The notes under the pieces: generated by a model
Told to the model about the DNA's origin: nothing
Databases searched by the model: none
What the model saw: the letters and a program-made list of their open reading frames with translations, nothing else
Position numbers and translations under genes: made by a program
DNA from: Candidatus Electrothrix scaldis
Lineage (GTDB): Bacteria; Desulfobacterota; Desulfobulbia; Desulfobulbales; Desulfobulbaceae
DNA: 64,000 nt
Assembly (NCBI GenBank): GCA_033584155.1
Contig: CP138355.1
Coordinates: 1,558,501 to 1,622,500 of the forward strand
Reading direction: 5' to 3'
Part shown: positions 44,986 to 53,533 of the stretch, one piece after another
Layout: every line of letters begins with the position of its first letter
How positions within the stretch are numbered: the first letter of the stretch is position 1

Positions 44986-45268
44986 CGAGACATTCTGGAT
45001 CACTATCGGCCTTATCGGACAATTTTGCTTTACCTGCCGTTTTCTCATTCAGTGGTTGGAAAGTGAGCGGCAGAAAAAAAGCATTATTCCCCAGGCATTC
45101 TGGTATTTCAGTGTATTAGGTGGAGCAATCCTGCTTTCATACGCGGTCTATAGAAAGGACCCTGTTTTCATTCTCGGTCAATCCACCGGTCTGATTATCT
45201 ACTTTCGTAACCTCCACTTCCTCCGTAAAGAAGCGACACAAAAAATAGTATGCACCGAAACGCCGTAA
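44978..45268 (+). CDS. Lipid A biosynthesis N-terminal (LAB_N) domain membrane protein
   Basis: A 96-residue protein with three helices (ITIGLIGQFCFTCRFLIQW, AFWYFSVLGGAILLSYAVY, FILGQSTGLIIYFRNLHFL). This LAB_N domain is found at the N-terminus of some LpxB proteins and alone in lipid A modification operons. The ATG at 44978 has a GAGGAGG site. It overlaps the glycosyltransferase by 8 nt and the next gene by 19 nt. It is probably a membrane partner for sugar transfer to lipid A. Confidence 0.82.
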   Translation: MNSETFWITIGLIGQFCFTCRFLIQWLESERQKKSIIPQAFWYFSVLGGAILLSYAVYRKDPVFILGQSTGLIIYFRNLHFLRKEATQKIVCTETP

Positions 45269-46875
45269 AATCAACTTTATCAACAGACTTCTTATGGGTG
45301 CTGCTCTGGCTGGGAGTGCTCCTTTCTGCGCTTATCAGCAGACCGCCCTTCCCCATAGATGAAACCCGATACCTATCTGTTGCCTGGGAAATGTGGCATA
45401 ACCAGCAATTTCTTGTACCCCATATCAATGGGATTCCCTACAGCCATAAACCGCCCCTGCTCTTCTGGTTGATCCATGCAGGATGGGCCCTCTTCGGTGT
45501 GAATGCCTGGTCAGCCCGACTGACTGCGCCGTTCTTCGGCCTCTTCTCCATCCTCCTGACTGTTCGCCTTGCCAAGGTGCTTTGGCCAGATCAACCGAAA
45601 TGGCATAGAAATATCCCCTATCTGATGCTGGGGACATGCTTTTGGGCCTTGTACGCCACCTTGACCATGTTTGACATGCTTATCGGCTTTTTTGCTCTAC
45701 TTGCCTGGCTCGGTCTATGGAAGGGAAAAGAAGGAAAGCAGCTGCTTTGCTGGCTCTCTTATGGCGGGGCAACAGCTCTCGGACTTCTTGCCAAGGGACC
45801 GATAATCCTCCTCTATATCCTCCCACCGGCTCTGTTGGCTCCCTGGTGGATGGAAGAGAAAGATAACTTCTCCTGGTTCCGATGGTACGGCGGCCTGCTT
45901 GGTGCAACGGGTGTTGGAATTATCCTTGCCCTTGCATGGGCCATCCCAGCAGCACAGGCAGGCGGCAAAGAATATGGGCAGGCAATACTCTTTGGTCAAA
46001 CCGCAGGACGTATTGTCCATTCTTTTGCTCATCAACGCCCCTGGTATTGGTATATTTTCCTTCTCCCGGCACTACTTTTTCCCTGGTCATTTTTTCCACC
46101 TGCCTGGAGCAGCATCAGGAAACGCCAACTCACTCCTCCCGACAAATTCTGTCTGAGTATCATCCTTCCCGGCTTTATCCTGCTCTCCATGATCAGCGGC
46201 AAGCAAGTGCATTACCTCCTCCCTCTTGCCCATCCGGTTCTTTTACTACTCAATAACGAAGACGCAAGGGGGAATACGTCGGCGTTCCCATTTCGTTTTC
46301 TCCTCCCGACTATGCTGTTCTTCTTTGCTTTGGCCTTGTTTATCCTTCCATTCCTTTCGCTCAAGGGCAATGACGGGCAAATGTTGCAATTCCTTCCTCC
46401 CTGGCTGGGCTTAGGGCCACTGATGATAGCTATCATTTTGCTCCGTACAAACAGGACCTCCGGTCAATCTGTCAGCAGGATATCCTCCCTCCTTGTAGCC
46501 CTCTTGATCTTTTTCCAGCTCGCTCTTTCTCCGCAACTGAACATACGTTATGGAGCCACAGACATCGTCAAAGAATTGCACAGGGCGCAAAACGATAAGA
46601 GGGAGATTGCGGTATGTCCCGCCAAGCTCGCAGATCAGTTCCAATTTGCCGGTCGGCTGGCCCGTTCTGTTGCTCCGTTGAAAAATCTTGAAGAAGCAGT
46701 CAGTTGGTCGATGCAGCATCCGAAAGGGCTTGTGCTTCTTTTTTCAAATAGGGAGATAGCATCGTTTTTTGCCCAACAAAACGCCCTCACTCCTCGTCCT
46801 TATAAAAATAAATGGTTGGTCATAGTGCCAGCAGATAGTTTAACGAACAGTTACATCAGGTGGACCCAACGATGA
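45250..46875 (+). CDS. ArnT-like GT39 lipid-linked sugar transferase
   Basis: A 541-residue polytopic membrane enzyme of the PMT/ArnT family. The first periplasmic loop carries the conserved acidic motif PFPIDETRYLSVAWEM (about residues 35-50) and NGIPYSHKPPLLFWL. About a dozen helices follow, then a soluble C-terminal domain (residues 425-541). Such enzymes move a sugar (aminoarabinose in ArnT) from undecaprenyl phosphate to lipid A in the periplasm. No arnA/B/D genes are here, so the sugar is unknown. It overlaps the PAP2 start by 4 bp. Confidence 0.85.
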   Translation: MHRNAVKSTLSTDFLWVLLWLGVLLSALISRPPFPIDETRYLSVAWEMWHNQQFLVPHINGIPYSHKPPLLFWLIHAGWALFGVNAWSARLTAPFFGLFSILLTVRLAKVLWPDQPKWHRNIPYLMLGTCFWALYATLTMFDMLIGFFALLAWLGLWKGKEGKQLLCWLSYGGATALGLLAKGPIILLYILPPALLAPWWMEEKDNFSWFRWYGGLLGATGVGIILALAWAIPAAQAGGKEYGQAILFGQTAGRIVHSFAHQRPWYWYIFLLPALLFPWSFFPPAWSSIRKRQLTPPDKFCLSIILPGFILLSMISGKQVHYLLPLAHPVLLLLNNEDARGNTSAFPFRFLLPTMLFFFALALFILPFLSLKGNDGQMLQFLPPWLGLGPLMIAIILLRTNRTSGQSVSRISSLLVALLIFFQLALSPQLNIRYGATDIVKELHRAQNDKREIAVCPAKLADQFQFAGRLARSVAPLKNLEEAVSWSMQHPKGLVLLFSNREIASFFAQQNALTPRPYKNKWLVIVPADSLTNSYIRWTQR

Positions 46876-47791
46876 AGAAACTTCATAATCATACTGTTAT
46901 TGCTCTATATATACTGATTATTGCAAGTATAATTATCGTCCTGGGCAATGCCGACCTCCTTCTTGCATACTCGGTCATCGACTTGGCGGATAACCAATGG
47001 CCGGGGCTTTCTCAACCGCCTTGGACAGTTTTATATACTGTTGCACCGATTCCCGGTCTTTTTCTCGCAGGCTGCTCTCTTGTCATTTTTACAGCCGGAT
47101 TTCTCTTTTCTCCCTTGAAAAAATTTCGGCGCCAAGCCATGTTTGTCATCCTTTTGCTTGCATTAGGTCCAGGATTACTTATCAATGGAATTCTCAAGGA
47201 GCATCTTGGTCGCCCGAGACCGTAACTTCTCAATAAGTGCTGGTAAGCTTTGTTTATATCGCACTTATAGCTAGTTGCAAGACAGTTGAAATGTCCAGAA
47301 ATCACTATTTCAAAAAGTCTTCAAAAGATTAATGTATTGAAATTACTTTGCTTGTAAATCTCGACCGCTTCCGAAGTAGCATTTTGGGAGCTTAAAAGGT
47401 CGTTTTTATCGTGCCTCTAATTAGCTGATTGCTCGTTTAAATATTGAGTTACCAGCAGTTATTGAGAAGTTACCCGAGACCAAATGAACTCGTTGACTTT
47501 GGAGGAGATTACCATTTCGTTCCCATAGGACAGTCAGGACCTGCCGGGGAAAATAGTTCATTTCCAAGTGGTCACGCTTCGATAGCCTTCTTTGTCATGG
47601 CTCCTTGGTTTATTTATCGCCAACGGAAACCATTCAGAGCCTATTTTTTTCTTTGGTCTGGCATAGCTTTTGGCTTGGCAGTTGGATTTGCAAGGATCAT
47701 GCAGGGTGGGCACTTTCTCAGTGATGTTCTCTGGGCAGGGGGATTGGTCTATATAACCGGGGAAATTCTTGCTTGGGTTTTCTTGGTTTGA
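46872..47791 (+). pseudogene. PAP2-family lipid phosphatase, interrupted by a 252-bp MITE
   Basis: The reading frame begins at the ATG overlapping the previous stop and ends prematurely just inside the inserted element. Removing 47222-47473 and one copy of the 8-bp duplication restores an open 219-residue protein. All PAP2 motifs are then present: KEHLGRPRP, PSGHAS and the downstream RIMQGGHFLSDV. The motifs K-X6-RP, PSGH and R-X5-H-X3-D form the vanadium-haloperoxidase-type active site of lipid phosphatases such as LpxE/LpxT-like or undecaprenyl-diphosphate phosphatases. The second half was intact until the insertion and has not decayed, so the event is recent. Confidence 0.88.
47222..47473. 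mobile_element. 252-bp MITE with 25-bp inverted ends inside the PAP2 gene
   Basis: The ends start GTAACTTCTCAATAAGT and are inverted copies with one mismatch in 25. The direct repeat CCGAGACC flanks it at 47214-47221 and 47474-47481. The GTAA terminus and 8-bp duplication are like the IS66 family. It has no ORF. It differs from the element at 24107, so two separate transposon systems have acted here. Confidence 0.92.
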
Positions 47792-47957
47792 AATTGTGTA
47801 TCACAAAGAACAGCCGAAGTAACATGCAGCTACGCGGATTACCTGCACCGCAGGTTGTATGCAGAGCTGGAGATAGAGCTGGCGGCGATTTTTCCGAAAG
47901 CCTGAGCAGGGCAGGGAGCTTGGAGTAAGGGAAAAAGGGGGGAAGCAGGCTATCTGT

Positions 47958-48008
47958 TTTGAACCCGTAGTCCGTGAACAGGTTGATGTAGCGTTCTTTA
48001 GTCGGCAT
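47958..48008 (-). pseudogene. Fragment of an Rpn-type nuclease gene (first 17 codons)
   Basis: MPTKERYINLFTDYGFK matches the start of the intact neighbour at 48889 almost exactly at the DNA level (about 50 bp). It is then followed by unrelated sequence. The region downstream (to 47792) also resembles the segment upstream of the full gene (tttttc...gagcagggcaggga). It is a leftover of an older duplicate. Confidence 0.7.
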
Positions 48009-48019
48009 TGTAAGTCGCC

Positions 48020-48889
48020 TTATGCCTCATCTTCATGGAGCTCTTCTGCGATTTTTTCAATCGTTTCCTCCGATAATCCCGTCAAGACGGCGAGCAGGCT
48101 GACCTCCAGCCCCTGTTGCAGGCCGTTGATGACTATTTCGCGCTTTTTTTCCTGTTTTCCCTTATCAAATGCCATATCCAGGGAGTTTTTCATGTCCCGA
48201 TAATACTTGAGGCTTTTCTCGTAAGAGAGAACCTGATCTGGGGTGAAACGGGCAATTTCTGCTGTAGTGAAGAGCTGCTCAAAGACCTCTTCCCGCAAGC
48301 TGTCCGGTAACCGTTCAAGCCGATTCAGGTTCCTGATAACATAAAGCCATTTATCGAATCGGGTCTCCAGCTCCTCCACACTTTTGGTGAACTTGGGCAT
48401 CTCCAGGTAGATGAAGGTCAGTTTATCATAAAACACCTTGTTGGTGTCAATGTCCGACAGCTTGACATCGTAACGGTATTTCTCCGGTTGCCCCTTGTCC
48501 TCATTAAAAACAAAATCCAGGATTGCCACGGTATAGACGGCCTTGAGCTCGAAATTCCAGTCGCCCCGTTCCGCCTGTTCGCGGATAGGAAAGGTGGAGT
48601 AGTAGAGAGCGCGGTCTTTGAAAAAATTTTGTTTGCTCTTTTGGAGCTCAACAATGAATTTTTCTCCGCGTTCGTTCTCGCAGTAGAGATCAAAAATTGC
48701 CTTATGGTCGATATCGGTGTCGCCCAGTTGCTCCGTCTTGAGGTAGGTCAGATCCCGGATCTCTCCCTGTTCCTCTCTGAGCAGCTCGTTGAGAAAATCC
48801 AGCAGCAGGTTTTTGTTCGGTTCTTCGCCGAAGATCTTTTTGAACCCGTAATCTGTGAACAGGTTGATGTAGCGTTCTTTTGTGAGCAT
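48020..48889 (-). CDS. Rpn-family PD-(D/E)XK nuclease/putative transposase
   Basis: A 289-residue protein of the Rpn/PDDEXK_2 family. The conserved start ERYINLFTDYGFKKIFG, then KAIFDLYCENERGEKFIVELQKS (D...ExQ-type nuclease core, about 66-90), KDRALYYSTFPIREQ and the C-terminal helix ending in EETIEKIAEELHE are typical. Rpn proteins are Mg2+-dependent DNA nucleases that promote recA-independent recombination and often occur in many copies. A truncated copy lies directly downstream. It is a single gene with no partner. Confidence 0.85.
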   Translation of the reverse strand: MLTKERYINLFTDYGFKKIFGEEPNKNLLLDFLNELLREEQGEIRDLTYLKTEQLGDTDIDHKAIFDLYCENERGEKFIVELQKSKQNFFKDRALYYSTFPIREQAERGDWNFELKAVYTVAILDFVFNEDKGQPEKYRYDVKLSDIDTNKVFYDKLTFIYLEMPKFTKSVEELETRFDKWLYVIRNLNRLERLPDSLREEVFEQLFTTAEIARFTPDQVLSYEKSLKYYRDMKNSLDMAFDKGKQEKKREIVINGLQQGLEVSLLAVLTGLSEETIEKIAEELHEDEA

Positions 48890-49247
48890 GATTTATGCCT
48901 TCGTCAGGCTGGTGAGGATCAATTTTACCTTTTGCGATTTCTGGTTGTTCTTGATGTGCTCACTATATTCTTCCTTCACCGGAAGGACAAGCGTTGTGGT
49001 AGAGCTGGAAAGATTGGAGTTTTTTTGGGGATGGGGTACAGGAGGTAGAGTCACGTAGGTTTTCTTGAGTGAAACGAAAGCAGACGGTTTATTTTCCAGA
49101 TTGTTTGATTTCGTTGCACTCAACCGGGCCTACGCAACTGGCAACGATTTTTCTGGAAAGTTGAACAGGGCAGGGAGGGCTTGCTATCTCTCAGGGGGGC
49201 GGTATATCTAAACCCCACCTGAAGAGACAGCGCTGAAGAACTGTGGT
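48890..49247. other. Intergenic region upstream of the Rpn gene
   Basis: I see no supported gene. A 76-codon minus-strand frame ending 3 bp before the Rpn gene needs a TTG start and has low-complexity composition. The stretch at about 49150-49190 (ggaaagttgaacagggcaggg) resembles sequence at 47900, part of the duplicated Rpn surroundings. Confidence 0.4.
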
Positions 49248-50045
49248 TTAGTATCGCGGCGGAGGTGGCGCATAGCCATCATCCGGCCAGAAACGATTCC
49301 GTGGTTGCTGCCGAGGATAGGTCGGCGCACAGGAGATGACCCGCTTGCGGCATAAGGTCTTACGCCACTCGTATTTGTAAAAATGTTTTTCCTCTGCATA
49401 AGGCTCAGGGCGAAATGCCACCTGTATTGAGGAAGAATACTCCCCTTCACCATATCCGGTTCCGGCCGCAGACTCAGCGGAATCAAGGACATCAGCTGCC
49501 TGTGTTTTATATTTCCGCCCACGAGGTGCGACCGGAGCAGCCTCCTGGGTAGAGAAACGCGGTTTGATTGGCCGACGCTGAACAGGTCGCGGCTTTTCCG
49601 CAAAGGCGGCAACGGCAATCACCCCCATCGCACTTTCATCACCCCAGGCACCGGCATAGGAATCACTGGCCTCGGTGAAATAGAAACGATGAATTGCATT
49701 CTTGCCAGTCCGCCAACCACGATAAACAGCAGAGCCGTAGGGCTCCAGGATATACATCCTTTCCGTGTTGCGAAGGTATGATTTTTTCCCGGAAATGATA
49801 TTGCGTCCATCCACCGTAATCACCAAGCCTATCCGTTGATTAGTATGGTTGCGGATACGAAGGCCGTAGCGAGCATTATGTTCTGCCTGCACGTAGGCCC
49901 GATACGTCCCCTGTGCCGCGCTGACAGGGTACTCGGGAAAGATATAGCCCTGATCGGCAACCACCTCTACGCTGATATTCCCGGCAAGAGCCGTGCTCGC
50001 AAGCAGGAATACCAGGCTGACCAGTGAGAAAAAGACTTTCTTCAC
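49248..50045 (-). CDS. Exported beta-rich protein of unknown function
   Basis: A 265-residue protein with a Sec signal peptide (KKVFFSLVSLVFLLASTALA). The start is a GTG at 50045 preceded by CAGGAGGTC; a longer frame lacks a signal and a ribosome site. Residues 22-150 form one beta-rich domain (RYGLRIRNHTNQRIGLVITVDGRN, YILEPYGSAVYRGWRTGKN, RFYFTEASDSYAGAWGDESA). The rest is Arg/Pro-rich and disordered, ending in PPPPRY. The domain occurs as a hypothetical in related bacteria; I know no function. It is a single gene in the periplasm or outer envelope. Confidence 0.7.
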   Translation of the reverse strand: MKKVFFSLVSLVFLLASTALAGNISVEVVADQGYIFPEYPVSAAQGTYRAYVQAEHNARYGLRIRNHTNQRIGLVITVDGRNIISGKKSYLRNTERMYILEPYGSAVYRGWRTGKNAIHRFYFTEASDSYAGAWGDESAMGVIAVAAFAEKPRPVQRRPIKPRFSTQEAAPVAPRGRKYKTQAADVLDSAESAAGTGYGEGEYSSSIQVAFRPEPYAEEKHFYKYEWRKTLCRKRVISCAPTYPRQQPRNRFWPDDGYAPPPPRY

Positions 50046-50181
50046 AGTAACGACCTCCTGTTCTTTGAGAAAATTATGAGAGGGCCTTGGTGAAGAACAC
50101 GTTCGGCCAGGAAGAGATGGGAGAAAAAAGAAAGTGTTCGGGTAAATCGGATAAATGCGAGATGTGTTTGGATCCACCGGA

Positions 50182-50733
50182 TCAGGCGTTCCCGACAATG
50201 TCGCTGAAAATAGAAATATTAATACCGTAGCGGCGCGCAGCCTGTTTCCACTTGCGGTCATCTGGAGTGTTGAACAGAACCTCCAGGTCTCCGGGAACCG
50301 TCAACCAGGAGTTATCCATCAGCTCATCCTCCAGCTGACCAGGCCCCCAGCCTGCATATCCCAACAGAAACATGTAATCCTTGGGACCTTTGCCTATGGA
50401 TATTTTTTCCAGCAGCTTGGACTCACGGGAAAGATAAATATCCGGGGTAATCTTGAGCGAATTGCCCATCTCGTGATCAGAGCTATACAGAATAAAACCC
50501 GCTTCCATTTCCACAGGCCCACCGTTATACACCGGCGGCAAGGTTCCCTCAGGCAGGGGAATGTTCGTGCTGAGCAAAACCTCCATCATGGAGATTTCCT
50601 CGTTCGGTTTATTAATAACCACGCCCATTGCACCTTCTTTATTATGTGCGCAAAGTAAAATGACCTGTTCCTGGAATCTTGGATCAGGCATCTGCGGTGT
50701 TGAAATGAGGAAATGTCCGCTCAAATCTTCCAT
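50182..50733 (-). CDS. YqgE/AlgH family protein
   Basis: A 183-residue protein. The family signature is complete: GHFLISTPQMPDPRFQEQVILLC at the start, GAMGVVINKPNEE (about 55-67), NGGPVEMEAGFIL and FLLGYAGWGPGQLEDELMDNSWL. The family is widespread in Gram-negatives and often beside ruvX/yqgF, which is absent here. Its biochemical role is unresolved. It is divergent from the small gene at 50890. Confidence 0.9.
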   Translation of the reverse strand: MEDLSGHFLISTPQMPDPRFQEQVILLCAHNKEGAMGVVINKPNEEISMMEVLLSTNIPLPEGTLPPVYNGGPVEMEAGFILYSSDHEMGNSLKITPDIYLSRESKLLEKISIGKGPKDYMFLLGYAGWGPGQLEDELMDNSWLTVPGDLEVLFNTPDDRKWKQAARRYGINISIFSDIVGNA

Positions 50734-50787
50734 TATGCAATCTCCTAAACGGTTTTTGATATATGTTCATGTTAGCATTGCTTATGA

Positions 50788-50815
50788 TTGACAGTCAAGA
50801 GGGAACTTGTAAGAT
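50788..50815 (+). promoter_or_regulatory. Candidate promoter of the small gene at 50890
   Basis: TTGACA (50788), 16-bp spacer, TAAGAT (50810). The spacer end and -10 (GGAACTTGTAAGATG) recur exactly before the SIR2/STAND locus at 51173. Confidence 0.5.
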
Positions 50816-50889
50816 GAAAGGAACAAAAAAGGTTGCGAAAGCAAAAGAATGGATGTTGAGCAATATACAGTGAAAAATGGAGAGAACCT

Positions 50890-51087
50890 ATGGGGAAACG
50901 ATCTATAGCAGCTCTGTCAAGCAACTTGCAGAAGGCGGTCAAATGGATTGGTGAAATCATGAAGGAATGCCCGAATGCGCAACGCAATCAGGTAATCAAT
51001 GATGCTCAGCTCCGTTTCGATTTGACCCCGACCGAGAGCGAGTTTCTGAATCATAATTTTAAGGATTTGGAGTCTGGTAGAAAGTAA
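50890..51087 (+). CDS. Small conserved-looking protein of unknown function
   Basis: A 65-residue protein, MGKRSIAALSSNLQKAVKWI then EIMKECPNAQRNQVINDAQLRF...LTPTESEFLNHNF. It is predicted helical and cytoplasmic. A GGAGAGAA ribosome site precedes the ATG. It is preceded by a promoter-like element also found before the conflict locus 400 bp downstream. It has no recognisable domain. It could be a small regulator, but that is speculation. Confidence 0.55.
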   Translation: MGKRSIAALSSNLQKAVKWIGEIMKECPNAQRNQVINDAQLRFDLTPTESEFLNHNFKDLESGRK

Positions 51088-51172
51088 GAGAAAGGATAAT
51101 GGAATGCTAACAACATGATCTTATTGTTAAGATGAAAAAATGACCGCTCCTGCTCGATGTTATTGCTTCCCA

Positions 51173-51200
51173 TTGACAGGGAGATTGGAACTTGTAAGAT
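51173..51200 (+). promoter_or_regulatory. Candidate promoter of the SIR2/STAND locus
   Basis: TTGACA (51173-51178), 16-bp spacer, TAAGAT (51195-51200), giving a leader of about 100 nt. It shares GGAACTTGTAAGATG with the promoter at 50788. Confidence 0.5.
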
Positions 51201-51308
51201 GGAAGAAGAATATTAATTTTTGGTCAAAAGTTATTAGGGGTTCAAGAAAAGATATTTTGCCCGTTATTTTTTCCGAGCCCATTACCTCTTTCTTTGGATG
51301 CAGGAACT

Positions 51309-52484
51309 ATGGGAAGTATAGGAAGTCAGGAACGTCTTCAAATACGCAGGGATGATCTGCAGGCACACTGGGATTTACAACGTCAAAAGCTCTCAGCTCT
51401 CGAACGGGAGAAGATCCTGGAAACCCGTGTTGAGGAGGAGATGCGCCTTGAGGGAAAAATTAAGCGAATCAAAGACCAGCTCCAGTCTCTTGAAGAAGAA
51501 CTGGTGCTTGTAGAAAGGGAGTTACAGAGTGCGCAGAGCGCTCTTACTCCTGATCAGGCACAGGCAGACGCAGGGCTTGATATATCTCCATCTCCAGCTA
51601 TGCCATCTCCAGCTATGCCGTCACCTGGGATGCCTGGACAAACACATATCGTCAATCAAGGCAGCATAGGGGTAAATATCGGTCAATCCAGTGCCCCGGT
51701 CCATATTCATATGCCCAGTGTACCCGGTATGGAGAAGGCGTCGCAACCAATTCTCCCCTATGAACCGGAGATGATTGAGATACCAGAGGGCCCTTTTCTC
51801 ATGGGCAGTCAGCCAGAAGAAGGGTATCCGGAACATGAAAGACCTCAGCACTCTGTTCACTTACCTGCTTTTTTTATCAGTACAACACCCATCACCAATG
51901 CGCAGTATGAGCACTTTGTCCGGCAAAGTGGGCATGATGCCCCAAAGGGCTGGCTCTTGCGCAAGCCTCCGTCAGAGAAACATGACCATCCCGTAACCCA
52001 GGTCAACTGGCACGATGCTGCTGCATATTGCGCATGGCTCTACGGACAGAGCGGGCGGGCCTATCGGCTGCCAACAGAAGCAGAGTGGGAAAAAGCAGCC
52101 CGTTTTTCCGATGCCAGACTCTATCCCTGGGGCAACGAGTGGCAGGTCCATTGCTGCAATTACGGTGCAGAGGATACCTCGCCGGTCGATGCTTTTCCAC
52201 AGGGCGCGAGTGCCTATGGCTGCCTGGATATGCTCGGCAATGTGCGGGAGTGGACCTCCACCATCTGGGGCTCCAGCCCTACGCAGGCGGATTTTTTCTA
52301 TCCTTTTCAGCAAGACGGCAGAGACGCGACGTCGTTCCCCGGAGCCGGATCAGTCTTTCGTATTCATCGGGGAGGCAGTTTTCGGGATACTCCTATACAT
52401 CTTCGTTGTTCTGCACGCGGCTTTTCTCCAGAGAGCAGTAAGGTCGCTTGGTGCGGGTTTCGTGTCGTTATGGTGAAAGAATAA
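51309..52484 (+). CDS. Coiled-coil plus formylglycine-generating-enzyme-like (FGE/SUMF1) protein
   Basis: A 391-residue protein. Residues 1-85 form a charged coiled coil (RLQIRRDDLQAHWDLQRQKL...EEELVLVERELQ). Residues 95-115 are repeats of SPAMP. Then comes VNQGSIGVNIGQSSAPVHIHM, a short glycine motif seen in effector-associated regions. Residues 155-390 are an FGE-sulfatase domain: FLMGSQPEEGYPEHERPQH, TPITNAQYEHFV, PVTQVNWHDAAAYCAWL, YRLPTEAEWEKAAR, LGNVREWTS, RGGSFRD. The ATG at 51309 is preferred to an upstream TTG. The paired Cys of copper-dependent FGE are not evident, so it may be a non-enzymatic ligand-binding version. It overlaps the SIR2 gene by one base. Confidence 0.82.
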   Translation: MGSIGSQERLQIRRDDLQAHWDLQRQKLSALEREKILETRVEEEMRLEGKIKRIKDQLQSLEEELVLVERELQSAQSALTPDQAQADAGLDISPSPAMPSPAMPSPGMPGQTHIVNQGSIGVNIGQSSAPVHIHMPSVPGMEKASQPILPYEPEMIEIPEGPFLMGSQPEEGYPEHERPQHSVHLPAFFISTTPITNAQYEHFVRQSGHDAPKGWLLRKPPSEKHDHPVTQVNWHDAAAYCAWLYGQSGRAYRLPTEAEWEKAARFSDARLYPWGNEWQVHCCNYGAEDTSPVDAFPQGASAYGCLDMLGNVREWTSTIWGSSPTQADFFYPFQQDGRDATSFPGAGSVFRIHRGGSFRDTPIHLRCSARGFSPESSKVAWCGFRVVMVKE

Positions 52485-53482
52485 TGCCGAGAATAAAATT
52501 AGATGCCCAGCAAACTGTCCGTTCCAGTGATTGGCGCCAAGTCGTTCTGGATCAGTTGCGCAGCGGCAAGGCCTTGCCTATTGTCAGTAATAATTTTCAC
52601 GATGATCTGCTCTTGTGTGGTCATAAACAGTTGGTGCGGGATTATGCCAATCATTACAAGATTCCTGAGAATTCCGGTTATGATCTTCCTGCCGCAGTGC
52701 AGTACAATACGGTGATGCGGGAGGTTGCAGGGGCGGCTGATATCATCCGACGGGAGTATCTTGATTTTGTCAAGAGCCGTCTCATGGACAGAGCAGAGGA
52801 GGAAAATACTGATGGCAGTCTGACAGACCTGCTGGAGGATCAGGAAAGTCAGTTTGATGAACATGACTTTTCCACCTTGTCCGCTAATCTTGGATATCCG
52901 CGTTTTGATGTGCCGGAGAAAGATCCTTTGCTCATTCTTGCTGGGTTTGACCTGCCCATCTATCTGACCACCTCCTATCATAGTTTTTTGGAGCAGGCTC
53001 TGCGTAAAGCAGGAAAGCAACCCCATACCATGATCTGTAGCTGGCATTCCAGGATTCCTGGAGATAATGATCCCTTGGCCACAGACTACCGACCCTCGGT
53101 GCAGGAACCTCTGGTCTGCCATCTCCACGGTTTGGATACCTGTCCAGAGTCTTTGGTCCTCAGTGAGGATGATCATCTCTCCTTTCTGGTGAATGTTTCC
53201 CGTGATCGCCATCTGATTCCTAATCGTCTGCGTCAGGCCCTGAATGACTCCTCCCTGCTTCTGCTTGGCTATGATTTGATTGCCTGGGATTTTCGTACTC
53301 TGTTCTATAGCCTGATAAAAAAACGTTCTTATCGCCTCCAAAGCGTCTGCGTGCTCCAGCTTCATCCCTCAGCAGAGGAACAGGCCTACCTGAATCGTTA
53401 CATGGATGAGGTGGATTTTAAGGTCTTTTGGGGCGATACCACAGCATATCTGCAACAGCTTTTTGCCGGGTTGCGGGGCTAG
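52484..53482 (+). CDS. SIR2-like domain protein, copy A
   Basis: A 332-residue protein. The Rossmann-like start is ALPIVSNNFHDDLLL. LPIYLTTSYHSFLEQAL (about 163-179) is the position of the catalytic Asn in SIR2-like NADases, but Ser replaces it. VCHLHGLDTCPESLVLSEDD retains the active His, and LLLGYDLIAWDFRTLFYSL is the C-terminal strand-helix typical of prokaryotic SIR2_2 domains. Defence SIR2 proteins deplete NAD+ on activation. The Asn change leaves activity uncertain. The start ATG overlaps the FGE stop; a STAND NTPase follows 51 bp later. Copy B is at 57736. Confidence 0.82.
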   Translation: MPRIKLDAQQTVRSSDWRQVVLDQLRSGKALPIVSNNFHDDLLLCGHKQLVRDYANHYKIPENSGYDLPAAVQYNTVMREVAGAADIIRREYLDFVKSRLMDRAEEENTDGSLTDLLEDQESQFDEHDFSTLSANLGYPRFDVPEKDPLLILAGFDLPIYLTTSYHSFLEQALRKAGKQPHTMICSWHSRIPGDNDPLATDYRPSVQEPLVCHLHGLDTCPESLVLSEDDHLSFLVNVSRDRHLIPNRLRQALNDSSLLLLGYDLIAWDFRTLFYSLIKKRSYRLQSVCVLQLHPSAEEQAYLNRYMDEVDFKVFWGDTTAYLQQLFAGLRG

Positions 53483-53533
53483 GCGACTGCATGCCGCGTT
53501 CCTGCGAAAAATCAATGTGTTCTGAGCAATGTT

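Noticed and set aside
48893..49123. A 76-codon frame directly upstream of the Rpn gene
   Set aside because: It needs a TTG start without a ribosome site and is low-complexity. The tight spacing to Rpn is its only support.
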